From Clostridiales bacterium (GTDB taxonomy: Bacteria > Bacillota > Clostridia > Peptostreptococcales > Anaerovoracaceae), in NCBI GenBank assembly GCA_012735285.1, contig JAAYHT010000004.1, forward strand, positions 1 to 12,377: a stretch of DNA of 12,377 bases, read 5' to 3'. Shown piece after piece: positions 1-7,082 of this stretch. The translations under genes and the position numbers were made by a program. The notes below the pieces were generated by a model, which was not told the DNA's origin, searched no databases, and saw only the letters and a program-made list of their open reading frames with translations. Each line of letters starts with the position of its first letter. Position 1 is the first letter of the stretch.

Positions 1-86
1 CATTTTCACGTTTATGATAAGTAGGCAATTTATGCTTATAAAATGAGCAAAAACACAATATATTGATTGCCATCTTTTTCAAATCA
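1..86. other. Intergenic end of window, no gene recognised
   Basis: This AT-rich stretch follows the rlmD stop codon on the minus strand. I see no coding region in it. A 6-bp repeat pair (GGCAAT at 24-29 and ATTGCC at 66-71) could form the base of a long hairpin after rlmD, but the loop is 36 bases and there is no good U-run, so I do not call a terminator. The last three bases read ATG on the minus strand, but no ribosome binding site precedes them. Confidence 0.4.
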
Positions 87-1475
87 CTATATATTGCGTG
101 TTATCAATACTACGCACTCCACATGTCCCGTATACGGAAACATATCAACTGGCTGTGCTTCAATAAAGTTATAATCTTTATCCGTTAACAGTTTTATATC
201 CCTTGCTAGTGTTGCAGGGTCACAGGATACATAGATGATTTTTGGTGCATTGGTCATTGCTACTGCTTCAAGTAGTTCTGGTTCGCATCCGGAACGTGGA
301 GGATCTAGTATTATTAGGTCAGCTTTTAGGCCTTTCTTTACTAGTTTAGGAAGCTCTTCTTCCGCTTTCCCATTTATATATTCAGCATTTACTATGCCAT
401 TTATCGTAGCATTACGATTGGCATCTATAAATGCACTTTTTACCGATTCAATACCTAGTACCTTCTTTGCTTTATCTGCTAGTATTAAGCCAATGGTTCC
501 TACTCCACAGTAAACATCTAATACTGTTTCTATGCCAGTGAGAGATGCATACTCTTTTACCTTTTCATAGAGCTTAACTGTTTGAATAGGGTTAACTTGG
601 TAAAAAGATGTGGGGGATATTTCGAAGTCAAGGCCCATTAAATGTTCTTTAATAGTGGGTTTACCTGCTAATGTAATATTTATATCTCCTAAAGTCTTTC
701 CTTTTCTTGATTTATTAACGTTTAAAATCACACTTTCTAAACTATAATCTTCAAATTCTTCTAGCTCATTACAGATTTCATCCACAAGCCAATCATTACC
801 TTCCAATCTTTTATCTGTAGCTACTAGTATAAGCATGATTTCTCCAGTATTGAATGCAGTTCTTACAATTACGTGACGCAATACCCCTGTTCTGCTCTTT
901 GGATCATAAATTGGGGTTTTGCTCGCTTTAACATACCTTCTAATAACATCGGCTATCCGATCTGCTACCTCAGTTTGTAAAAGGCATGAGTCGATGTTTA
1001 ATACCCTATTTGTACCCGCTTGATAGAATCCTATATTACACCCTCTATCTTTTTTAGCCTTTCCACTGACACGGCCTACTGAATACTCAGCCTTATTCCT
1101 ATAGCGAAAAGGATCTTCCATAGGAATAACATCATGAACTAAAGGATTTTCAATCCTGCCGATCCTAGTAAGGCAATCAGTGACCCATTTCTTCTTTAAC
1201 CTAAGCTGGCCCTCATAGCTCATATTCTGAAGGCTACACCCTCCACAGGATTCATAGCCACAAGCTGGATCAATCCTAAACTTGGAGGGTTTTAAGATCT
1301 TTATTAATCTTGCTTTTGCATAGTTTTTCTTAATTTCTATAATCTCAATAAGGGCAAGGTCTTCAGGTATAGTATGGGGGACAAATACTGCTATACCTTC
1401 TACCCTTCCTATACCTTCACCTTTTGTACTTAAATCCGTGATTTCAACTTCGTACTGCTCACTAACCTTTAACAT
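87..1475 (-). CDS. rlmD: 23S rRNA (uracil-5-)-methyltransferase, RlmD/RlmCD (TrmA/RumA) family
   Basis: The 462-residue product is a cytoplasmic SAM-dependent enzyme that puts a methyl group on C5 of a uridine in 23S rRNA (U1939 type; Gram-positive relatives can modify two sites). In order it shows an N-terminal TRAM RNA-binding domain (about 1-60), an iron-sulfur cysteine cluster at 72-80 (CGYESCGGC), a central domain, a SAM-binding loop (DVYCGVGTIG) and the catalytic-cysteine motif YVSCDPATLARD near the C terminus. The first two cluster cysteines are four residues apart, one fewer than in E. coli RumA. The start is the ATG at 1475, preceded by CAGGAGG at ideal spacing. A longer in-frame start at 1529 lies inside a terminator hairpin and is unlikely. 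The family is clear; which uridine is methylated cannot be told from sequence. Confidence 0.95.
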   Translation of the reverse strand: MLKVSEQYEVEITDLSTKGEGIGRVEGIAVFVPHTIPEDLALIEIIEIKKNYAKARLIKILKPSKFRIDPACGYESCGGCSLQNMSYEGQLRLKKKWVTDCLTRIGRIENPLVHDVIPMEDPFRYRNKAEYSVGRVSGKAKKDRGCNIGFYQAGTNRVLNIDSCLLQTEVADRIADVIRRYVKASKTPIYDPKSRTGVLRHVIVRTAFNTGEIMLILVATDKRLEGNDWLVDEICNELEEFEDYSLESVILNVNKSRKGKTLGDINITLAGKPTIKEHLMGLDFEISPTSFYQVNPIQTVKLYEKVKEYASLTGIETVLDVYCGVGTIGLILADKAKKVLGIESVKSAFIDANRNATINGIVNAEYINGKAEEELPKLVKKGLKADLIILDPPRSGCEPELLEAVAMTNAPKIIYVSCDPATLARDIKLLTDKDYNFIEAQPVDMFPYTGHVECVVLITRNI

Positions 1476-1490
1476 TTTACCTCCTGAACT

Positions 1491-1526
1491 AAGAAAACCG
1501 CCAATAACTATATCTAGATTGGCGGT
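1491..1526 (-). terminator. Rho-independent terminator or attenuator between phnA and rlmD
   Basis: On the minus strand a perfect 9-bp stem (ACCGCCAAT paired with ATTGGCGGT, plus-strand 1497-1505 and 1518-1526) with a 12-base loop is followed by TTTCTT. It begins 15 bases after the phnA stop and ends about five bases before the rlmD ribosome binding site. Confidence 0.8.
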
Positions 1527-1541
1527 CATCTCAATTATTTA

Positions 1542-1877
1542 TTATACCTTTTTGACAAATTCAGATTTTAGCTTCATTGCACCGAATCCATCTATTTTAC
1601 AATCGATGTCATGTCCATCGCTGGCATCATGAATTAGCTTAATGTTTTTTACTTTAGTGCCTTTTTTCACTGAAGATGAACTGCCTTTTACTTTTAAATC
1701 TTTAATAACAATGACAGAATCTCCATCATTCAAAATATTTCCATGAGCGTCTTTGATTACCTCATTATCGGCATCATCTTGGCTCCATTCAAAAGCACAT
1801 TGGGAACAAACAATGAATCCCATGTTTTCGTATGTATATTCTGAATTGCAGCTTGGACAATTTGGCAATTGTGGCAT
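1542..1877 (-). CDS. phnA: PhnA/YjdM family zinc-ribbon protein
   Basis: The product is 111 residues, the usual length for the family. It starts with a zinc ribbon (C7, C10, C24 and C27 in CPSC and CSQC), then the conserved acidic stretch after FEW, and a C-terminal beta domain ending in FVKKV (DGDSVIVIKDLKVKGSS is typical). The family was named from E. coli phosphonate-operon work, but the E. coli gene is not needed for the C-P lyase and its true role is unsettled, so the name should not be read as phosphonate metabolism. The start at 1877 is chosen because GGAGGTG lies seven bases upstream; an in-frame ATG at 1910 has no such site. The gene lies 76 bases after the cPGS-like GTPase gene and may be co-transcribed with it. 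It is followed by a strong terminator. Confidence 0.9.
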   Translation of the reverse strand: MPQLPNCPSCNSEYTYENMGFIVCSQCAFEWSQDDADNEVIKDAHGNILNDGDSVIVIKDLKVKGSSSSVKKGTKVKNIKLIHDASDGHDIDCKIDGFGAMKLKSEFVKKV

Positions 1878-1953
1878 TTGTAGCACCTCCATTCTTACAT
1901 ACGTATACATACTATCATATTTATCATGCAGGTGCCACCTTAGCCCTATCCCT

Positions 1954-3291
1954 TTATTTCTCTAGCTTATGTTTCTTGACAAAGTCCTCTAAAATATCAT
2001 GGAGGTTTGGACTGGTAATCTCATCTAATTCATAATGCACACGGGTGGAAGGCTTATTCATATTGATAACTCTGCTTAAATCAATAGGCGTGCCTATTAC
2101 TACTGCATCACAATCAGTTTTATTTATAGTTGCTTCAAGATCTCTTAACTGCTGCTCACCATATCCCATTGCAGGTAGCAGGTGACCAATATTGGGATAA
2201 ATCTTAAATGTATCTTGAAGTTTGCCTACTAAATAGGGGCGAGGATCCACAATCTCTGCTGCTCCAAATCTTTGTGCTGCAACAGTTCCTGCTCCTAATT
2301 TCATTTCGCCATGTGTTAAAGTTGGACCGTCTTCCACTACTAAAACTCTTTTACCCTTTATGATTTCCGGATTATCAATGGTGATTTTAGAATTTGCCTT
2401 AATAATTGTGGCAGAAGGATTGACCTTCTTAATGTTTTCCTCTACAGCAGCTATTCCTTCTTTACTAGCACTGTCAACCTTATTTATTACTGCTACATCG
2501 GCCACTCTGAGACATACTTCTCCAGGATAATAGCTTAACTCATGGCCAGGGCGGAGAGGATCTACTACTGTAACCGATAAATCTGCTTCATAGAAAGAAA
2601 AGTCGTTATTTCCTCCATCCCAAAGGATAACATCGCAGCCATCAGGATCCTTTTCAGCTAAGCGCAATATTTCTTCATAGTCAACGCCAGCATAGATGAC
2701 ATTACCACGGATTATATGGGGTTCGTATTCTTCCATCTCCTCAACTGTACATTTATGCTTCTTTAAATCATCTATTGTGGCAAATCTCTGTGCCTTTTGT
2801 GCAACCAGATCGCCATAAGGCATTGGATGTCTAACAGCTATTACTTTAAGCCCTTTTTCCATAAGAATTTCGATAATTTTTCTCGATGTCTGGCTTTTTC
2901 CTGAACCTGTTCTTACTGCACAAACTGAAATAACTGGCTTTGTGCTTTTTAACGATGTGCTATTAGGCCCAAGAAGCACAAAGTCTGCCCCAGCGGCATT
3001 TACAATTGCAGAGATACCCATCACGTCTTTATAGTTTACATCGCTATAAGCGAAGACACATTGATCTACATCTAGCTCTTTAATTAACTCTGCTAACCTA
3101 TCTTGAGAATAGATCGGAATTCCTTGAGGATATAGTTTACCGGCTAATTCTGCCGGATATTTTCTACCATCAATATCTGGAATCTGAGCGGCAGTAAAAG
3201 CTACAACCCTGTATAGCTCATTGTCGCGGTAATAGGTGTTAAAGTTGTGAAAGTCGCGTCCTGCGGCTCCAATAATAATTACATTTTTCAT
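1954..3291 (-). CDS. Cyclic 2,3-diphosphoglycerate synthetase-like GTPase (COG2403 type)
   Basis: The 445-residue soluble protein has an N-terminal nucleotide-binding-like segment (IIIGAAGRDFHNFN, 5-18), a P-loop RTGSGKSQ at 127-134, a Walker-B-like WDGGNND at 224-230 and an NKVD motif at 270-273 resembling a G4 guanine-specificity loop. Length and layout match archaeal cyclic 2,3-diphosphoglycerate synthetase, which forms the cyclic phosphodiester of 2,3-bisphosphoglycerate with ATP in methanogens. Bacterial homologues are often annotated as predicted GTPases, and whether they make this metabolite is unknown. The start is supported by AAGGAGG about ten bases upstream. A good promoter and a hairpin leader precede the gene; phnA follows. 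The family call is confident, the reaction is not. Confidence 0.8.
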   Translation of the reverse strand: MKNVIIIGAAGRDFHNFNTYYRDNELYRVVAFTAAQIPDIDGRKYPAELAGKLYPQGIPIYSQDRLAELIKELDVDQCVFAYSDVNYKDVMGISAIVNAAGADFVLLGPNSTSLKSTKPVISVCAVRTGSGKSQTSRKIIEILMEKGLKVIAVRHPMPYGDLVAQKAQRFATIDDLKKHKCTVEEMEEYEPHIIRGNVIYAGVDYEEILRLAEKDPDGCDVILWDGGNNDFSFYEADLSVTVVDPLRPGHELSYYPGEVCLRVADVAVINKVDSASKEGIAAVEENIKKVNPSATIIKANSKITIDNPEIIKGKRVLVVEDGPTLTHGEMKLGAGTVAAQRFGAAEIVDPRPYLVGKLQDTFKIYPNIGHLLPAMGYGEQQLRDLEATINKTDCDAVVIGTPIDLSRVINMNKPSTRVHYELDEITSPNLHDILEDFVKKHKLEK

Positions 3292-3325
3292 TTTTTCAAT
3301 ATCCTCCTTTACAGTACCAAATCGA

Positions 3326-3359
3326 ACTACCTGGATGAATAAATATTCATAAAGGTAGT
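3326..3359 (-). promoter_or_regulatory. Two-tier hairpin in the leader of the cPGS-like gene
   Basis: A 7-bp outer stem (ACTACCT at 3326-3332, AGGTAGT at 3353-3359) and a 6-bp inner stem (ATGAAT at 3335-3340, ATTCAT at 3345-3350) are separated by a 2x2 internal loop and closed by a four-base loop. It lies about ten bases after the predicted transcription start and about 35 bases before the start codon. It could be an mRNA structure or a DNA operator. There is no U-run, so it is not a terminator. Confidence 0.6.
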
Positions 3360-3376
3360 GCTGGCCTAATAAATAA

Positions 3377-3405
3377 ATTTTAAAGCAAAATCGTTAGAAT
3401 GTAAA
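3377..3405 (-). promoter_or_regulatory. Predicted sigma-A promoter of the cPGS-like gene
   Basis: On the minus strand TTTACA (3400-3405) is followed after exactly 17 bases by TAAAAT (3377-3382). Each box differs from consensus at one position. The expected transcription start, near 3370, gives a leader of about 80 bases. Confidence 0.65.
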
Positions 3406-3426
3406 GATATAAACGGATAACTTCTT

Positions 3427-3470
3427 AAAAAAATTTAAAAACACTCCTCAATTAATTATGAGAAGTGTTT
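3427..3470 (-). terminator. Rho-independent terminator of tlp
   Basis: A 12-bp stem (plus-strand 3439-3450 with 3459-3470) starts eight bases after the tlp stop and is followed on the minus strand by a T-rich run. The single imperfect pair is a U-G wobble in minus-strand RNA but a C-A mismatch in plus-strand RNA, which fixes its direction. Confidence 0.85.
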
Positions 3471-3477
3471 ATAATTA

Positions 3478-3714
3478 TTAATTTTTATAACCTCTCTCCC
3501 TGGCTATCGCTTCCTCCCTTATTTCCTCCCTCATCCCTTTAAGAGCTTCTCTTCTTCTTTCATTTTTTTCAATGAGATCCCGTTTCATTTTTTCATCATC
3601 TGTCTTTTCTATCATTTCTTCTGCTAGATCAATGTTCTTAAGGGTTTGTCCAATATTATATTCAATCTTTTCTACATTGTCCCGCCTGTCATCTGGATTT
3701 GGCTTATCTTTCAT
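3478..3714 (-). CDS. tlp: Small acid-soluble spore protein Tlp
   Basis: The 78-residue, highly charged protein matches the Tlp family along its whole length: KPNPDDRRDNVEKI near the N terminus, a central NIDLAEEMIEKTDDEK, then KNERRREALKGMREEI and the ending AIARERGYKN. Tlp proteins are minor small acid-soluble proteins packed into the forespore core. The name, thioredoxin-like protein, is historical and does not indicate redox chemistry. The start at 3714 is chosen over an in-frame ATG at 3723 because the upstream ATG touches the AAGGAG ribosome binding site, whereas 3714 is nine bases away. The gene stands alone, with its own terminator and a possible forespore promoter. It is the clearest evidence that the organism sporulates. 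Confidence 0.95.
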   Translation of the reverse strand: MKDKPNPDDRRDNVEKIEYNIGQTLKNIDLAEEMIEKTDDEKMKRDLIEKNERRREALKGMREEIREEAIARERGYKN

Positions 3715-3748
3715 TGTCCACATCTCCTTATTTAATTTTATCTAAGGG

Positions 3749-3777
3749 TATTTTGTGAACTTAAAACAAAAATATTC
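3749..3777 (-). promoter_or_regulatory. Candidate sigma-G (forespore) promoter of tlp
   Basis: GAATA at 3773-3777 fits the sigma-G -35 pattern GHATR. After 17 bases comes CAAAATA at 3749-3755, a 5-of-7 match to the CATNNTA-type -10. The predicted start lies about 12 bases upstream of the tlp ribosome binding site. The match is imperfect, but gene identity and position support it. Confidence 0.45.
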
Positions 3778-3783
3778 GCAGAA

Positions 3784-4619
3784 TTATACATTGCCCGCGT
3801 ACACATAATCCAATGACTCACTTGCGATTTCTGTCAGTTTCAATATTGTGCTGATAGGTGTGGGAGATTTATCAGGCATTTTATATGCAGGAAAGAATCT
3901 CGAGATGTGAAGTGGTATTTTACGATCTATCGATGCTAACCATTTAGTAAGCTCTCTCATTTCATCCTCACTATCATTTTCTCCTGGTATAATTAATGTA
4001 GTTACTTCAACATGGCACTTCTTTGATGCTAACTCAATGCTTCTTTTAACTACTTCAAGATCTCCCCCAATATTTTTATAGAACTCTTGAGAAAAACTCT
4101 TTAAATCGATATTAAAAGCATGTATATATGGTAGCAGTTCTTCAAAAGGTTCCCGGTTTATAAATCCGTTAGTCACTACTACATTCTTTAGTCCATTTTC
4201 TACAATCAGCTTAGTACAATCCATTACATACTCATAGCCTATTAGCGGCTCATTGTAAGTATAGGCTATGCCGATATTGCCCCTAGGCACATACTCTTTA
4301 GCTTTTTTCACTAAATCAGCAGGAGAGAGATAAATATAGTCCCTATTCTTTCCTTCCATAGATATTGACCAGTTCTGACAAAGGAGCATCGAAAATTACA
4401 ACCGTAGCTTCCAACAGATAAAATATTGCTACCTGGATGAAATCTTCTTAGGGGCTTTTTCTCAATAGGATCTAATGCTATAGATGTAATTTTGCCGTAA
4501 TTGTCAGCTACTATTTCCCCATTTTTGTTAGTCCTTGCACCACAAATCCCAAAATTTCCTTCTTTAATATTGCAAAAGTAAGGACAAATATTGCACCTTA
4601 CCCTGGTCTCATCTGTCAT
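3784..4619 (-). pseudogene. AmmeMemoRadiSam-type radical SAM enzyme, frameshifted
   Basis: Two overlapping frames together encode a 278-residue radical SAM protein of the PflA-like, COG1180 branch that accompanies Memo and AMMECR1. The N-terminal part (residues 1-80) holds four cysteines (C9, C12, C16, C26) and DPIEKKPLRRFHPGS. It then reaches CNFRCSF, where the reading frame is lost: one T is missing in a run of three at 4380-4382. The next codons in the other frame read CQNWSISMEG and continue with normal family sequence (GIAYTYNEPL, NGFINREPF, LKSFSQEFYKNIGG) to YVYAGNV. The lost residue is the third cysteine of CX3CX2C, which binds the 4Fe-4S cluster. The downstream ATG at 4389 has no ribosome binding site. 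The start ATG overlaps the preceding stop (ATGA), with GAGGTGG upstream. The protein ends soon after GNV, shorter than some relatives. This is either sequence error or a real inactivation. Confidence 0.85.
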
Positions 4620-6001
4620 TTATGGCGCACCACCTCAAAGCGTTCTAGTTTAAAGGATTCCTTTGGAGATATTCCAGCTTTTTGTAAAGCTATTTCTATC
4701 TGCTGTCTGGGTGTTTTAACACCTTCTAGGTTTGGAAGCAATAATCCTCGTCTAAATCCTTTACTTACTATTACACCATATCTAACAGCGTCTAATTCAG
4801 ATTCATCCTTAACCTCTTCGGGCTCACCTAAAACGTCAACGCTGTAAACCAGATCGGGTAATTCGTCAACTGTTACAGGATCAAATCTCGGATCTCCAGT
4901 TCCTGCGCTTACAGCATTTCTTATTATCTCGTTAGCTATACAATCTTCCATTGGAGATATAGTTCCAATACATCCTCTCAATCTGCCGTCCTTTTTAATA
5001 GTAACAAAGACTCCAGCTTTGTTTTCTACCAGTTCCTTAGGTAAATCATCTGGTATCCCGATATACTTTCTGTTTTTAACATAGTTTTCTAAAGACATTC
5101 TAGCCAGTTTGACGTAATCATCCTCTTGATCTTTAATCTTTTCCATTCTCTTAGCCTTTTCTTCTTCATACCTTATATCGAAGTGTCTTTCTTCAGCATC
5201 CCCCGTTACTTTATACTTACAAACCGCATAACCTACGCCGAAGGTGCCCTCATATGATAGGAATTCGCTTTCAACAGAATTACCGTCCAAAGCTCCCGCC
5301 ATTATTATAAAGCTGCGGAGTCCACATTCACCTGCTGCTTCGCTAAAATCCTCATCAAAATTCAGGAAACCCATAAAGTCAGCCGTCCTCATATATTCGG
5401 TAACCTTTTTATCAAAAATAGGGCCTTCTTCAGCGTAGCTATAGGGGCCGTCATTTTTAAGCCTATGTGAAAGATCTCCGCTCGCAACAATTACAGTTTT
5501 CCTTCCAAGACTTTCGATAGCTTCTTTAATGCACTTTCCAAATCGATAGTGATCTATAAAGGACAGGCCAGAAATAGATACACGTATTATTTTATAATCC
5601 TCGAAATATTGATTGATAAAATACAAAGGAATTAAAGCACCATGATCTAAATTTTTTGATTTCTCACCCAGAGTTCCAGCGGAGATACCCTTTTGTGTGG
5701 CCAATTCTTCGATCTTGGCTACTAACTCAGCATCATAGTCAACTTCGATAGAAGTTTTAAAGTCTCCGAAACGTTTAAGGTCTCCTGAAGCACTTTTCCC
5801 GGGTGAAATGTGTATATAGTCTTGATACATTACAGAATGAGGTGTTATCACAACTATCGTTTCCGGCTTTAGCTCAGATATTTCCCGTGCGACATTATGA
5901 TACGCATTAATTGTATCCCTTACCCTGTACTCTTGACCCCTACCCACCTCAGGCACAATCACAGGCGGATGGGGTACGATATAACTTGCGAGTATAGACA
6001 T
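4616..6001 (-). CDS. LigB/Memo-like dioxygenase-fold domain fused to AMMECR1 (AmmeMemoRadiSam protein A type)
   Basis: The 461-residue protein has two domains. Residues 1-265 resemble the LigB extradiol dioxygenase and Memo fold, with candidate metal or active-site residues H11 (PHPP), H55 (TPHS), H120 (DHG), H179 (SGDLSHR) and E225/C226 (GECG). A charged linker (about 268-295) leads to a C-terminal AMMECR1 domain with the signature LRGCIG at 341-346 and DPRFDPVT near 370. The chemistry of both domains is unknown in bacteria. The partner radical SAM gene overlaps by four bases, so the two are probably translationally coupled and act together. The start at 6001 is set by AGGAGGGGG six to eight bases upstream; an in-frame ATG at 6034 lacks a site. 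It lies 55 bases after whiA and may share its transcript. Confidence 0.9.
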   Translation of the reverse strand: MSILASYIVPHPPVIVPEVGRGQEYRVRDTINAYHNVAREISELKPETIVVITPHSVMYQDYIHISPGKSASGDLKRFGDFKTSIEVDYDAELVAKIEELATQKGISAGTLGEKSKNLDHGALIPLYFINQYFEDYKIIRVSISGLSFIDHYRFGKCIKEAIESLGRKTVIVASGDLSHRLKNDGPYSYAEEGPIFDKKVTEYMRTADFMGFLNFDEDFSEAAGECGLRSFIIMAGALDGNSVESEFLSYEGTFGVGYAVCKYKVTGDAEERHFDIRYEEEKAKRMEKIKDQEDDYVKLARMSLENYVKNRKYIGIPDDLPKELVENKAGVFVTIKKDGRLRGCIGTISPMEDCIANEIIRNAVSAGTGDPRFDPVTVDELPDLVYSVDVLGEPEEVKDESELDAVRYGVIVSKGFRRGLLLPNLEGVKTPRQQIEIALQKAGISPKESFKLERFEVVRHK

Positions 6002-6056
6002 AGTTCCCCCTCCTTTTACTATTATCCTATCCATTTATCAATCTTAATATATTACT

Positions 6057-6998
6057 TTACTTCAAGCTATTGGCTATCTCCTCTATTTTCTTAAATCTAT
6101 GGTTTATTCCAGATTTCTTCAATGGGGGATCCAGTAGTTCACCTAACTCAGACAAGGTGGCTTCGGGATTTTCCAGCCTCAACTTTGCTACCTCATACAA
6201 CTTCGGAGGAAGGGATTCGATACCCTGCCTTTCATCAATTAATTTAATATCTCTAATTTGCTTGCTGGCACTCATAATAGCCTTGTCCATGTTTGCATTT
6301 TCGCAATTGACAATTCTATTTGTCCTGTTTCTTAATTCTTTTATTATCCTCACATTTTCAAATTTTAACACATGGTTATGAGCACCTAAGATTGTAAGCA
6401 AATCACTGATTTGTTCCGCTTCTTTAAGATAAACTACAAAGTTGTTTTTGCGGCGTACCACCTTCGACTTGAGTCCGAATCCATTTATCAACTTTCTTAC
6501 TTCATTAGCAAATATTTCATTATTCAAAACAAATTCTAGATGGTAGCTTTTATCTGGATCACTAATAGTGCCAGCGCCTAAAAAAACCCCCTGCAGGTAT
6601 GCTTTCCTGCAACATTTTGTCCTTATTAAATCATAAGGGATATCCTCCGGGAAATAATTGCACCCCTCTTTAACTCCTAAGATTCCTGTCTCCCTTAATA
6701 TCTGTTCGGCATTATCCTCATACCCTATAGACAGTTCGTAGACATGGCCTTTCCTCTGGATAGGCCTTCGTACTATCTGCAAATTTGCCCCTACACCAAA
6801 GTAGCTTTTAATACCTTTTAAGAACAGTCTTGCTATTGCAGCATTTTCTGTTGATATTTTAAGCTCCAGTTTTCCTCCACCAGATATTTTTATACTGCCG
6901 CACACACGTATGAGCCCAGCTATCTGAGCTAATTCGCAGCACTTCTTATCTATGTTTATCCTTGAAAGTTCATTTTTGACATCTGATGAAAAAGACAT
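6057..6998 (-). CDS. whiA: WhiA, LAGLIDADG-fold and helix-turn-helix regulator
   Basis: The 313-residue protein begins SFSSDVKNELS, as WhiA family members do. It has a degenerate LAGLIDADG homing-endonuclease-like fold (about 20-190, including GLIRVCGSI and AYLQGVFLGAGTI) and a C-terminal helix-turn-helix (about 225-310, with ENPEATLSELGELL and SGINHRFKKI). WhiA controls sporulation genes in Streptomyces; in Firmicutes it affects cell division and chromosome segregation. The ATG at 6998 is preferred over the in-frame GTG at 7007, because the GTG is part of the AGGTGG ribosome binding site. It normally follows rapZ and yvcK. Here yvcK is missing and kce lies in its place. A terminator-like hairpin sits directly upstream of the ribosome binding site. 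Confidence 0.97.
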   Translation of the reverse strand: MSFSSDVKNELSRINIDKKCCELAQIAGLIRVCGSIKISGGGKLELKISTENAAIARLFLKGIKSYFGVGANLQIVRRPIQRKGHVYELSIGYEDNAEQILRETGILGVKEGCNYFPEDIPYDLIRTKCCRKAYLQGVFLGAGTISDPDKSYHLEFVLNNEIFANEVRKLINGFGLKSKVVRRKNNFVVYLKEAEQISDLLTILGAHNHVLKFENVRIIKELRNRTNRIVNCENANMDKAIMSASKQIRDIKLIDERQGIESLPPKLYEVAKLRLENPEATLSELGELLDPPLKKSGINHRFKKIEEIANSLK

Positions 6999-7010
6999 AT
7001 TTACCACCTA

Positions 7011-7058
7011 ATAAAAGGGGCCTTATCTACAAACTTTTAAAGTTACGTCGATAGGCCC
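7011..7058 (-). terminator. Terminator-like hairpin between kce and whiA
   Basis: On the minus strand GGGCCTATC (7050-7058) pairs with GATAAGGCCC (7018-7027) with one bulged A, and CTTTTAT follows. The loop contains a smaller AACTT/AAGTT dyad. It lies 24 bases after the kce stop, and its U-rich tail ends at the whiA ribosome binding site, so it may act as a kce terminator, a whiA attenuator, or both. Confidence 0.6.
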
Positions 7059-7082
7059 TCCTTCTTTTGATATTGTTTTCCC

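Noticed and set aside
235..513. Open frame on the plus strand inside rlmD
   Set aside because: It is a Ser/Phe-rich shadow of the well-supported rlmD gene, with no ribosome binding site or family resemblance.
1476..1529. Longer N terminus for RlmD starting at 1529
   Set aside because: The start codon lies at the base of a terminator hairpin, and the ATG at 1475 has an ideal ribosome binding site and matches the family start.
1930..1940. Small palindrome AGGTGCCACCT between the cPGS-like gene and phnA
   Set aside because: Five-base arms with one central base cannot form a stable hairpin, and no U-run follows; there is too little to call an operator.
3326..3359. Terminator for a gene upstream of the cPGS-like gene
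   Set aside because: No U-run follows the stem, it lies downstream of a promoter, and tlp already has a clear terminator at 3427-3470.
3784..4389. Independent 201-residue radical SAM-like protein starting at 4389
   Set aside because: No ribosome binding site precedes the ATG, and the sequence continues the family exactly from the point where the upstream frame is lost, so it is the rest of one gene.
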